Origin: a virus
IMG/VR virus record: IMGVR_UViG_3300049793_000128
Location: 1 to 21,975 of that record
DNA: 21,975 nucleotides
Reading direction: 5' to 3' (one strand)
Program-made: the position numbers and the translations under genes
In this document: one piece after another, positions 1 to 7,202 of the stretch
Layout: each line of letters begins with the position of its first letter
Position numbering within the stretch: the stretch's first letter is position 1
Notes under the pieces: generated by a model
What the model was told of the DNA's origin: nothing
Database searches by the model: none
The model's input: only the letters and a program-made list of their open reading frames with translations

Positions 1-156
1 CACGGCCGTGTACGAGGTGGAGAGGAATGCACGACCGCAATACTTCTCGGCCGCAGAAGACGCAGCCGTTATCAGCCGCTTGAGCAGCGCGTCGCCCTCG
101 GCAGTTGTGATGCTGCCGTAAGACTTGACGTTAGCGAGAGTGGTGAGGTCGGACAT
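1..156 (-). CDS. gp6-like head-tail connector protein (partial, N-terminal 52 aa)
   Basis: The reading frame starts at an ATG at 156-154 and is open to the left window edge, so only the first 52 residues are visible. The start is supported by TAAGGAGTA (161-169 on the minus strand), where the TAA is also the stop of the upstream gene. The visible part has a short N-terminal segment (LTTLANVKSYG), then a helix carrying LLKRLITAASSAAEKYCGRA. This resembles the start of HK97 gp6-type connector/adaptor proteins, in which an early helix with an I/V-E-x-Y/F-x-x-R-x-F pattern is common. In that family the protein forms a ring below the portal and joins head to tail. Its place just after capsid protein and a small unknown fits HK97-like gene order. 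The call rests on a short stretch and on position. Confidence 0.6.
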   Translation of the reverse strand, partial: MSDLTTLANVKSYGSITTAEGDALLKRLITAASSAAEKYCGRAFLSTSYTAV

Positions 157-166
157 TTCCTACTCC

Positions 167-535
167 TTACTTGGCAGCTTCGGCGTCAGCACGACGCTTC
201 TGCTCGGCGGCGATACCTTCTAGAACACCTTTGCGCGCCTTGCCGTTGGTCTCGTAATCGACCAGCAAGATCAGCGCTTCGTCGTTCCACTCGGTGATCG
301 CTTCCAGGACTTCGTCGACGGTGCCGTCGAGCACCATTTCGAGTTCGGTACGGTTGTCTTCGTCTTCGCTCGGTACGACTGGGTCCGAGTCGCTGAGGCT
401 CTCGGCACCAAACGACGTGGCAATGGCCGCATGCTCGGTAGTGAGGCCTTTGGCGACGCCGTGTTTGTCGATGGGATACTCCTTGCCCTCGGCCGTGAAC
501 GAATGACCATGTCCTTCGGGAAACTTGACTTTCAT
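167..535 (-). CDS. Hypothetical phage head-region protein, 122 aa
   Basis: This small acidic protein lies between major capsid protein and the connector. The ATG at 535-533 is preceded by AGGAG with about 8 nt spacing. Residues 1-45 look like a small beta-rich domain (MKVKFPEGHGHSF, then EYPIDKHG) ending in the pattern 'IATSFGA'. Similar short proteins are often found directly downstream of capsid genes in HK97-like phages. Residues 50-62 are an acidic linker. Residues 70-122 look like a small helical domain (VDEVLEAI, ARKGVLEGIAAEQ) of the sort that ends many phage head-region proteins. The stop codon overlaps the ribosome binding site of the connector gene, so the two are probably translated together. 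Function is unknown. A role in head completion or capsid decoration is only inferred from position. Confidence 0.75.
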   Translation of the reverse strand: MKVKFPEGHGHSFTAEGKEYPIDKHGVAKGLTTEHAAIATSFGAESLSDSDPVVPSEDEDNRTELEMVLDGTVDEVLEAITEWNDEALILLVDYETNGKARKGVLEGIAAEQKRRADAEAAK

Positions 536-571
536 GACATTAGCTCCTGTACAACGTATTCGGTTGAAAAG

Positions 572-604
572 ATCCCACCTAGGGGAGTTGGTCCTAGGTG
601 GGAT
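572..604 (-). terminator. Strong intrinsic terminator-like hairpin after the capsid gene
   Basis: There is a perfect 12-bp inverted repeat: ATCCCACCTAGG at 572-583 and CCTAGGTGGGAT at 593-604, with a 9-nt loop. Read on the minus strand the stem is followed directly by CTTTTC, a short U-run. It lies 33 nt beyond the stop of the major capsid gene and 37 nt before the start of the next gene. It probably lowers transcription from the abundantly expressed capsid gene into the connector genes. The U-run is short, so termination may be partial. Confidence 0.75.
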
Positions 605-636
605 AAGACTGACTGGCTACCGAGCCGTCAGGTGGA

Positions 637-2100
637 TCAGGCGACCGCGAAGTTCTTCAACACGCCGAACGCAGGCGGGAAGTAGTTCTGCAGGAGCTGG
701 TCGACGTACACGCCGTACTCGTACTTGCGGGTACGCAGCGGCCATTCCAGCTGGTAGTAGCTGCGACGCTGTTTGATCTGCACCACGTTGCCGACGCCGG
801 ACAGCGGATAGGGAACCGAATCCGACCAGAACACGATCAAGCCGTCCGGGCAATCCGGGTGGACTTCGACCTTCACCTTCTTGTTGAGGACTTTGTTCAG
901 GTACGAACCGATGACCGAACCGGCGTCCATACCCATGCCGGAGCCGTTGGCGTCGAGGTTGTAGCGGATGAGCGGAGCGCCGCCATTGGCAATGACGAGC
1001 TTGTTCATGCCGATGAGCGTGGTGGCGGACACGTACATCATATCCGGTCCGAGACGGTAGTTGTCCCAGAACGACTTCAGAACCGTGTCGATCTGCGTGA
1101 TGCCGCCAGCGCCATCGCTGGTCAGCACGGTGCCAGTGCCAGCCGTGCCCGTGGCGAGTGCCGTGTTGTAGGAGTTGCTGCCCGGAGTGAAGATCTGCGT
1201 GAGCAGACCGTCATGCACCAAAGCGTCCTGGCTCTTGTCGCCAACCAGCGCCGAGGCATTCTGGGTACCGGCTGCGTTGGCGGAGATCAACACCGAGTTG
1301 ATAGTGGTGATCGCGCCGAGCAGTTCGGAACCCGATACGCCCCAATACCACGCGTAGGCGACAGCGCCATTGGTGACAGCCACCGTAGCGCTGATGGTGC
1401 TGGTAGCACCAGTGGTGACCTGCGACGCCGCAGCCGACTTGCCTGCGTGTCCGCCGTTGACGGTGTCCGTGGTGGAGTCGGCGTTGGTACGCGTGACAGT
1501 GACCGGGATGCCGCCAGCGATGGTGCCTTCACGCCATGCGACATGCGACAGCGCAACGCAGATCACGCTGTAGGTCGCCGCAGCCAGCGAGCCGCCAGTG
1601 GTGCTGGTGGAGACCGACGGAGTGGCCGTGGTGCCGAGAGCGAGGGACGCATTGCCACCGAAGATGATGCGCTCTTCCTGGATGAAGACAGAGTTGAGCA
1701 GCCCGTAGACGGCTTTCGCTTTGGCGTCGTCGAAACCTTCAGCTGCGTAGTCCGCTTCGAAGGAGACCGAGTCTTCCAGGCCGATGCCTTTGTAACTGGC
1801 AACGTACGAGGCCAAGGTCGTCGTGATGATGGCACCACGCTGACCTTCGGAGACGCCTGCACGGGTATTGGTGGTGTTGATGCCGGTGATGGCTTTCCAA
1901 TTCGTGGCCGTGCCGCCGGAGCCCATGACGCGAGGGATCTTGTTGCGGAGCGGGGTCAGAACCGGGTAGAGGTTGAGGGCCGGAGCCTGTAGATCGTACG
2001 CTACGAGACCGAGTCCCTGAGTGTACGCTTTGGCCAGTGAATCGGGAAGAGGAGCCGAGTGCGCCTTCTTCACCGCATCGATCGTTGCTTTCAGAGTCAT
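637..2100 (-). CDS. Major capsid protein, HK97-fold with Ig-like insertion, 487 aa
   Basis: This is the main head shell subunit. The N-terminal third (residues 1-150) has the pattern of HK97-like capsid proteins: a helical start, a hydrophobic P-rich segment (LNLYPVLTPLRNKIPRV), then a glycine-rich stretch and a long helix ending FIQEERIIFGGN. The C-terminal part (about 330-487) has the other shell elements, including LKSFWDNYRLGPDMMYVS, a P-loop-like turn around residues 372-395, and the final strand/helix region with RRSYYQLEWPLRTRKYEYGVY. Between them, about residues 160-285 are rich in S, T, A and G and look like an inserted beta-sandwich (AATYSVICVALSHVAWREG through AYAWYWGVSGSELLG). The ATG has AAGGAAAG upstream. 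It follows the prohead protease gene by about 100 nt and is followed by a terminator. No separate delta domain is evident; the scaffold function is probably in the upstream gene. Confidence 0.88.
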   Translation of the reverse strand: MTLKATIDAVKKAHSAPLPDSLAKAYTQGLGLVAYDLQAPALNLYPVLTPLRNKIPRVMGSGGTATNWKAITGINTTNTRAGVSEGQRGAIITTTLASYVASYKGIGLEDSVSFEADYAAEGFDDAKAKAVYGLLNSVFIQEERIIFGGNASLALGTTATPSVSTSTTGGSLAAATYSVICVALSHVAWREGTIAGGIPVTVTRTNADSTTDTVNGGHAGKSAAASQVTTGATSTISATVAVTNGAVAYAWYWGVSGSELLGAITTINSVLISANAAGTQNASALVGDKSQDALVHDGLLTQIFTPGSNSYNTALATGTAGTGTVLTSDGAGGITQIDTVLKSFWDNYRLGPDMMYVSATTLIGMNKLVIANGGAPLIRYNLDANGSGMGMDAGSVIGSYLNKVLNKKVKVEVHPDCPDGLIVFWSDSVPYPLSGVGNVVQIKQRRSYYQLEWPLRTRKYEYGVYVDQLLQNYFPPAFGVLKNFAVA

Positions 2101-2144
2101 GACGTCTTTCCTTCTGTTGTTGACATGGGTGAAGCGGTATTAAT

Positions 2145-2179
2145 TTGCCGGTTCATTTCAGGCGCACACTCACCGGCAA
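2145..2179 (-). other. Inverted repeat between protease and capsid genes
   Basis: TTGCCGGT (2145-2152) and ACCGGCAA (2172-2179) form a perfect 8-bp stem with a 19-nt loop, in the 101-nt gap between the protease stop and the capsid start. On the minus strand the stem is followed by ATTAATACC. There is no clear U-run. It may be a weak terminator, an RNA-processing or stability element in the capsid leader, or chance. Confidence 0.35.
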
Positions 2180-2201
2180 GAGTGAGCTTTCGCTTAGTCC
2201 G

Positions 2202-3356
2202 TTAACCCGGACCGATGAGGAATCCGCCGTTGCTGTGGGCGGACTTGATGAGGAGTTTGGCAGCTGCAACAGGATCGGTCGGGAGCGGAACTTCGGTCTC
2301 TTCGACCTCGCCGTTGTCCGTGATCTTGCTGATCAGCACACCCTTGGGCGGAGCAGGCAGCGCGTCGAACTTGGTCTTCAGTTCGTCGAACGATTTCTGC
2401 AGAGTATCGCGCTCGTCGGTGAGCTTGTCGATCACAGCTTTGGCAAGCTCGGCGTTCGTCGATACGATCTTGGCCAAGTCGTCGGTGTCAGCGGCTTTGC
2501 CTGCATCCTTCAGACGCTGCTTGGCCTCGGCCACGTCTTCGGCAACGAGCTGAACCAGCAGATCGTAAAGCTGACCAGCCAGCTTGCGCGCTTGCGCGGG
2601 GATGGTGCTGGTATCACCTTCGAAGGCGGCGTCATAGGCTTCGCTCTGTGCGAAGTACTCCAACTCACCAGCCAGATTCGCCAGCTGACTGATGGAGTAG
2701 CAGCCTTTGGAGACGACGTCAGCTACCTTCTCGACCCACTTGCCGTCGACCTTGATGAGCGTGACATCGGCGTCGCCGATCTTGACCACCTGCTCTTCCG
2801 GAGGTGGTTCGCCCGAGGGCGGAGTTTCCGGCGGAGGATCACCAACCGGAGGTGGCGTTTCCTTCTTGGTGACGTCTTCTTCGGGAGTCGGTTCTTCCAG
2901 CGGCACTTCGTCGGTGTCGTCGACGTTGTCCATCTTGTACATGTTGAAGACCGCGTCCGGATTGGCCGGACGATCGACGAGGCTGATCTCGGAGAGTTCG
3001 ATGCCGGTGATGATGGTTTTGTCGACGGAGTCACGCGAGGTGACCTTGCCGCCGATGCTGAAGCCTTTGTACGTACCGCTTTCCACCTTGATGATGGCAG
3101 TTGGGTCGACGATCAATGCCTTGAGCATCGTCTGTCCGTCGATCACCTCGCACTCGGTGGCAACGCCAGCCGCTTTGGGCTGGTGCATTTCGCGTACGTT
3201 GGCGAACTTCATGTACTCGGGCAACGCCGCTTTCATGGCGTCGGCTGTGATGATTTCCTTTTGGCAGTCTCGCGACTCGCTGGAGGCGATGCCCTCGACC
3301 AGCAAGGAGCCGTCATCCTGCTTGGTCATTTTGCTGATGGTACCGAAGATACGCAT
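2202..3356 (-). CDS. Prohead (head maturation) protease with C-terminal scaffold-like region, 384 aa
   Basis: The N-terminal 140 residues match the HK97-type prohead serine protease fold. Visible elements are the beta start (LLVEGIASSESRDCQKEII), a likely catalytic His in REMHQP (H58), a likely nucleophile Ser in GFSIGG (S100), and the family signature ELSEISLVDRPANPDA (residues 120-135). Residues 150-187 are an acidic, proline-rich linker (several PPP/PPE runs). About 205-335 are helical and highly charged, with a predicted coiled coil at about 265-335. This suggests one polypeptide carrying both protease and internal scaffold, with the scaffold cut away during maturation. The domain order is known in this family; the exact cut sites cannot be seen. 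The ATG at 3356 has AGAGGA upstream. It lies between the gpF-like and capsid genes, the usual location. Confidence 0.85.
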   Translation of the reverse strand: MRIFGTISKMTKQDDGSLLVEGIASSESRDCQKEIITADAMKAALPEYMKFANVREMHQPKAAGVATECEVIDGQTMLKALIVDPTAIIKVESGTYKGFSIGGKVTSRDSVDKTIITGIELSEISLVDRPANPDAVFNMYKMDNVDDTDEVPLEEPTPEEDVTKKETPPPVGDPPPETPPSGEPPPEEQVVKIGDADVTLIKVDGKWVEKVADVVSKGCYSISQLANLAGELEYFAQSEAYDAAFEGDTSTIPAQARKLAGQLYDLLVQLVAEDVAEAKQRLKDAGKAADTDDLAKIVSTNAELAKAVIDKLTDERDTLQKSFDELKTKFDALPAPPKGVLISKITDNGEVEETEVPLPTDPVAAAKLLIKSAHSNGGFLIGPG

Positions 3357-3377
3357 GATGATGTCCTCTTGTTGGTT

Positions 3378-4217
3378 TCAGTTGTCCATCTCGTCCGCGA
3401 AGGCCGGGATGATTGCGCACTCGCAATTCGGGTGGGCGGGAGCAGCGTCGTCCCCGCTGGAAAAATCTTGGTCGATCGGTATTGCTCCCTCTTCTTCATT
3501 ACCGAGACAGATTTCACACGCCTCGGCATCACCAGCCAGCCACGACTTACCGACGATGCTTGGTACAGCGCGGTAAGAAGCGAGCGCGCCTTGACTATCC
3601 GCCTTCGCCATCTCAGTCCTGGCAATCAGCTCGGCGCGCGTGGCAGAAAATCCTGCGGAGTCTTGTAACGCAGCGGCGAGCTCGGCGATTGTTGCGCCGT
3701 CTTCAATGGCGGACTCAACCTCGTTCTGCACCATGTCGAGAGTGGACTGTTTCAAGTCGGCCCACTTCCTGTTATTGGCTTTACTCAGCTTCTCAGTCGC
3801 GACGCCTATGTAATCGGCGGCCCAGCTCTTCGCAAACTCAACAGCGGTTGCTGTGTGCGCGTCTTGCTTGAGCAGCTTGGTGGTCGCCTTTGCACCGTCG
3901 ACTGCTACGGCTGTGATGGCGGCGATTGCTGCGTCGTCTACCACACTCCAATCCTCGCCCGCCAGCGCGTGGACAATAGCGTGAGTAACCTGACTGTCGA
4001 CAGGCAGAGTGCCGTAGGCGTCGGCGTAATGCGCCAGCACGAATTGCTTCAGCAGCTTTGCCTGCTGTTTGAAGAAGATACGGAGCTTCTTACGAAGCCG
4101 TATTTCATTCTTCTTCACCAATGGACGGTTGTGACTTACTGCGCGAGCATGCGTCTTCGCAAGCACCGAAGCCCGCTTGAGTTGACGATGATCTGCGCAG
4201 CAAGTAACCGAGAACAT
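3378..4217 (-). CDS. Mu gpF / SPP1 gp7-like head morphogenesis protein, 279 aa
   Basis: This is a minor head protein of the MuF family, which is packaged in few copies near the portal and helps head assembly and DNA delivery. The N-terminal 50 residues are very basic; the middle is helical. The C-terminal half has the family pattern: TIAELAAALQD, then ARTEMAKADSQGALASYR (199-216), then a metal-binding-like set C234-x2-C237 ... G-x-I-P ... H262-P-N-C265-x-C267. The protein ends a few residues after the CxC, so no toxin or peptidase domain is fused to the MuF core as happens in some phages. The ATG at 4217 has TAGGAGAA 7 nt upstream, and the stop of the lipoprotein gene lies 9 nt before it. An upstream fusion to portal, seen in some phages, is absent here. 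Confidence 0.8.
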   Translation of the reverse strand: MFSVTCCADHRQLKRASVLAKTHARAVSHNRPLVKKNEIRLRKKLRIFFKQQAKLLKQFVLAHYADAYGTLPVDSQVTHAIVHALAGEDWSVVDDAAIAAITAVAVDGAKATTKLLKQDAHTATAVEFAKSWAADYIGVATEKLSKANNRKWADLKQSTLDMVQNEVESAIEDGATIAELAAALQDSAGFSATRAELIARTEMAKADSQGALASYRAVPSIVGKSWLAGDAEACEICLGNEEEGAIPIDQDFSSGDDAAPAHPNCECAIIPAFADEMDN

Positions 4218-4226
4218 GTGCTTCTC

Positions 4227-4844
4227 CTACAAGCAGGTAAGTAGGTTGTGAACACCGACAGCGCCATGCTCTACCGCGTCGAAGTCCGTCATCTTGCTAC
4301 CAAAGGTTCTTCGACTAGCAACGGAGAAGTATAGCGGAGTCGCTTTCATCTCCTGCTTCGTCAGGTAGTAATGCAGTGCGAGGATACCAAGCCCCGCAAC
4401 AGGTGCAGCCGCTGCGACTGGTCCGGCTTCGCTTGCGCCGACGCCGAGACAAATAGCAGAGCTACCTAGGTCCAGACTGTAACCAAGACCAAGATGAGTG
4501 AGCTGTCGGCGTTCAGCGTTGTCGAACACAGGCTGTGTTAACGGAGCCAACGCCATCGCGGTGATTTCGTCTTGCGAGAAGAACTCACCTTTGTTCGTCT
4601 TCACATACATCAGTTCAGGATGCTCCACACGCCAGCGACTACGCTTCGTGAGGAAGTGACCGGTGCTGGTTTCGCGTATCGCGCCACGCATATAGATAAC
4701 GCGGTTCGTTTCGTAGTCCACCGGACCTTGCGCGTAGTGAGCGCCGGGTTCACCTTCCAAGAGCGGGTTGTGGAACTTACGATCAATGGTGCCGCAGCCC
4801 GTCAGCACCAGCAGCGCGAAGAGAAACAGTAGGCGAGTGAACAT
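4227..4844 (-). CDS. Predicted lipoprotein of unknown function, 205 aa
   Basis: The N-terminus is a textbook lipoprotein signal: a short start with R4, a hydrophobic stretch (LLFLFALLVL), and the lipobox L-T-G-C with the lipidated residue at C17. The mature part begins GTIDRKFHNPLLEGEPG. Residues about 20-115 are polar with aromatic and charged patches. Residues about 127-162 are hydrophobic and alanine/glycine-rich (AGPVAAAAPVAGLGILALHYYL), which could cross or rest on a membrane. The start is very well supported by AAGGAGGTAA just upstream, where the TAA is also the stop of the 86-aa gene. Lipoproteins are not part of a normal virion head module. Known phage lipoproteins act in superinfection exclusion, receptor blocking or as Rz1 spanins, but this one is longer than Rz1, lacks its proline-rich character and has no Rz partner nearby. 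No family is recognised. Confidence 0.75.
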   Translation of the reverse strand: MFTRLLFLFALLVLTGCGTIDRKFHNPLLEGEPGAHYAQGPVDYETNRVIYMRGAIRETSTGHFLTKRSRWRVEHPELMYVKTNKGEFFSQDEITAMALAPLTQPVFDNAERRQLTHLGLGYSLDLGSSAICLGVGASEAGPVAAAAPVAGLGILALHYYLTKQEMKATPLYFSVASRRTFGSKMTDFDAVEHGAVGVHNLLTCL

Positions 4845-4847
4845 GAC

Positions 4848-5108
4848 TTACCTCCTTTTGCGAGAAACGCGTGGGTTGTCGTGACGACCAGCAGGTTGAT
4901 GAACCTCTTCTGCTGGCTGAGATTCCTTTACTGCCTCCGGTGCATCAACGACAGCATTGTTAAGAAAGTTCATCGCCTCCTGTACCAGTGCTGCGTTCTG
5001 CATGATCTGTTGTGTGGTGAGACCTTGGGTGTGGCGGACGATGGAGTCCAGCCCGCCACAGACGGCGTTCCAAACTTGATCCGGCATGTCCTGATTGAAA
5101 CGCTTCAT
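4848..5108 (-). CDS. Hypothetical protein, 86 aa
   Basis: A small protein between the fibre-like gene and the lipoprotein gene. The ATG at 5108 has AGGAG with about 6 nt spacing. Residues 1-55 are likely helical (DQVWNAVCGGLDSIVRHTQG, then TQQIMQNAALVQEAMNFLNN). The C-terminus is an acidic stretch followed by a basic end (HDNPRVSRKRR). Its stop codon overlaps the Shine-Dalgarno site of the lipoprotein gene, so translation of the two is probably coupled. No family is recognised and no membrane segment is present. Confidence 0.65.
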   Translation of the reverse strand: MKRFNQDMPDQVWNAVCGGLDSIVRHTQGLTTQQIMQNAALVQEAMNFLNNAVVDAPEAVKESQPAEEVHQPAGRHDNPRVSRKRR

Positions 5109-5123
5109 AGCTGCTCCTATGTG

Positions 5124-6848
5124 TTACACGTAGCTGGGATACCACTTTGCGGTGGTGGCTGAGTAGGTAAATATGACTAGACGGTTCACTACCGCCGTTC
5201 CTGCGACAGCGATGTTGCCTGCTGTTGTCCAGGTGAATGCACCTGTTGGAATGAAGAAGCATACCAAACCAATACTCGGGCTACCGGTAGTAATTGTGTC
5301 GATGGCGGTGGTGCCTGACACGAACTGAATCCAGGCTGCTGTTGGGTTGATGGTGGAAGCACTAGCTATTGTTGAGATAGTAGCCAACGGCTGAAGCGGT
5401 AAGGCAATCTTCAACGGGACAACGGCGGTGATGTCAACAGAGTTAGAATCCACCTTAAGGCACGTAGAGCCAAACACATTGAATTTCCACCACCCACCAG
5501 ACACATCAACTATGTGATTGGCATCGCTGATCCAGTTCCCAGGGAAGGTCAAACCAGAAGCGTTGATAGTCAATCGCGTCGTGGCAACGTGTTGCGTAGT
5601 ACCGGACGCTTGTACTGCGCCTGTCTTGAAGACGATGTCACCTGCTGCTGCGTTGCCGGTGCCTAGCGAACCCTGGAAGGTAGTGGCAACAGCTGCGACG
5701 TTGCTGTCGGTACCGCCACGCGAACCTTGGAAGGAGATTGTCTGCGCTACGGGCGCTGCTGCATCTGCCGCGCCAAACGCTAACCCAGCCGCAGCACGTC
5801 GAGAGAGGAAGGTGTCGTTGTTCCAATCCAGCGTCTGTCCACTAGCGATACGCGCACCAGCAGACAGTGTCTGTAGCGCGGTGAATGACTGCGCAACTTC
5901 AAGGCCAGCAATCGTCGCATCAGCATTCGGCGGAGTCAGTACACGAAGAGTACTGGTGGTGAATCCATCAACCTCGAAACGCAGTTGCTTAGTAGCGTCG
6001 GCAGATCCCTTCACCAACGCAGCTGAGTCAACAAAAGGATTGCCAGACGACTGCGACACCCACGTGCCTGTGCCAGTGAAGACGTCTGTGGAGTTGCCAG
6101 ACAGCTTCGGCAAGAAGCCATGTTGGGAAGCTGAGGAGTTACCGGTGGTGCTGTCGGTAAAGACGTGCATCGCCTCAGTCACCTTGCCCGCACCAATCGC
6201 AACGACGCCAGCGGAAGTGATTGTGATATCGCCGGATATAGACACAGGCGCGTAAGCCGTGCCGCCTGCATTGCCGACGAGTATCTGCCCTGCGCTCGGC
6301 ACCGTACTCGGAACAATAGCTGCGCTGGTTGGAACGTAACCGATGTTGTTCTGGGTGATGGCCCAGTTACTTGCAGTTTGTCCTGGAGCGTTGGTGAGCG
6401 CGCGAACAAGGTCGCCAATTTCCACCACCGACCCGCCAATTGTACCACCAGCACTCACCGTCCATAGATCGCCCTTGAGCACGGCACCAGCAGAGCCGCT
6501 ACCGCCTGACGCTGGGAAAGTATTGCCGGAAGCGTTGTAATTACCGCGATCATCGATCAGCCCAACAACCAGCGTATCTGCGTAAGCTTGCGCCGCGGTC
6601 TGGGCTGCGTTTGACTTGGTAGTTGCGTCGGTCGAAGCAGCGCTGATTGCAGCAGCTTGTGCGGTGGAAGCTGCACCGAGTAGGTCGTATCGCGCGTCGC
6701 CACGAGCGTTGTTGTGATATTGTGGATGGTCGTCGTTGGTGAGGTTGGACAGCGCTGAGTGATCTCCACTCACGCCTGGAACACCTGCTGGACCCGGAGC
6801 GCCCCGAGCAGCAACGACGACGGTGAAGGTGGGTGTCGTTACATTCAT
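5124..6848 (-). CDS. Fibre-like structural protein with collagen-like N-terminus, 574 aa
   Basis: The start is set at 6848 (MNVTTPTF) because GGAGGTCACGAA lies directly before it and its ATG overlaps the previous stop as ATGA; a start 21 nt further upstream is possible in frame but lacks this site. The N-terminus has a beta segment, then collagen-like GxY triplets (GAPGPAGVPG, residues about 15-24), then the DHPQYHNNARGDARY pattern seen in many phage fibre and appendage proteins. Residues about 60-100 are an alanine-rich helix, probably a trimeric coiled coil. The rest is repetitive, rich in S, T, G, A and N, as expected for trimeric beta-fibres. The C-terminal 100 residues are hydrophobic beta (FIPTGAFTWTTAG) ending KWYPSYV. 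Fibre genes normally lie with tail genes; here it follows portal and precedes the gpF-like gene, so it could be a head fibre or capsid decoration. The binding target is unknown. Confidence 0.72.
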   Translation of the reverse strand: MNVTTPTFTVVVAARGAPGPAGVPGVSGDHSALSNLTNDDHPQYHNNARGDARYDLLGAASTAQAAAISAASTDATTKSNAAQTAAQAYADTLVVGLIDDRGNYNASGNTFPASGGSGSAGAVLKGDLWTVSAGGTIGGSVVEIGDLVRALTNAPGQTASNWAITQNNIGYVPTSAAIVPSTVPSAGQILVGNAGGTAYAPVSISGDITITSAGVVAIGAGKVTEAMHVFTDSTTGNSSASQHGFLPKLSGNSTDVFTGTGTWVSQSSGNPFVDSAALVKGSADATKQLRFEVDGFTTSTLRVLTPPNADATIAGLEVAQSFTALQTLSAGARIASGQTLDWNNDTFLSRRAAAGLAFGAADAAAPVAQTISFQGSRGGTDSNVAAVATTFQGSLGTGNAAAGDIVFKTGAVQASGTTQHVATTRLTINASGLTFPGNWISDANHIVDVSGGWWKFNVFGSTCLKVDSNSVDITAVVPLKIALPLQPLATISTIASASTINPTAAWIQFVSGTTAIDTITTGSPSIGLVCFFIPTGAFTWTTAGNIAVAGTAVVNRLVIFTYSATTAKWYPSYV

Positions 6849-7201
6849 TTCGTGACCTCCGGTTCCCAATCAATGTAGTAAGACTCGAGATCTTGCTGCA
6901 CGAGTCCGGCGGCATCATAAAGCTCCACGTCCATCACCCACGTAGTAGGTTCAGTCGGACCTGCGATCGCAGCCGTAACAGTGGATGTGAGGTCGAGTGA
7001 TATTTCTTTCGTCGTGTTGTTGACGCTGGCGTTGGGAGAACCTCCGGCGCTGGTGAACGACGCCATGATAGTTCCGCCAATGGTGTCGCGAATCTGCGCA
7101 CGAACATCCAAACCGGCGAGACTCGGAACGTCGTCGCCACTCAACGTAAATAGCAAGTTGAACGGCTTACCTTGACGAAGACGAAGATTACCTACAAACA
7201 T
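6845..7201 (-). CDS. Small beta-rich structural protein, possibly BppU-N-like, 118 aa
   Basis: The start is placed at 7201 (MFVGNLRLRQG): GGGGAGAG lies about 7 nt upstream and the start falls just 2 nt after the portal stop. The longer in-frame extension to 7288 would overlap portal by 86 nt and reads like an out-of-frame shadow. The protein has the shape of a small beta-sandwich: an opening strand (NLRLRQGKPFNLLFTLSG), a D-V-R-A-Q-I-R-D motif followed by GGTIMASF, a central LDLTSTVTAAI strand, then WVMDVELYDAAG and a final YYIDWEPEV. This layout is common in phage proteins encoded just before collagen-like fibre genes and resembles the N-terminal domain of baseplate upper proteins (BppU). 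The ATGA overlap with the fibre gene suggests that the two products work together, perhaps as an anchor for the fibre. The family assignment is by pattern only. Confidence 0.65.
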   Translation of the reverse strand: MFVGNLRLRQGKPFNLLFTLSGDDVPSLAGLDVRAQIRDTIGGTIMASFTSAGGSPNASVNNTTKEISLDLTSTVTAAIAGPTEPTTWVMDVELYDAAGLVQQDLESYYIDWEPEVTK

Positions 7202-7202
7202 A

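Noticed and set aside
859-1992. A 377-aa plus-strand open frame antisense to the capsid gene
   Set aside because: Same reason: low-complexity D/R/G/V-rich shadow of a well-supported capsid gene.
2145-3668. A 507-aa plus-strand open frame antisense to protease and part of the gpF-like gene
   Set aside because: The minus-strand genes have clear families and good ribosome binding sites. The antisense frame has shadow composition (many H, D, V, R, G, L), typical for GC-rich genes.
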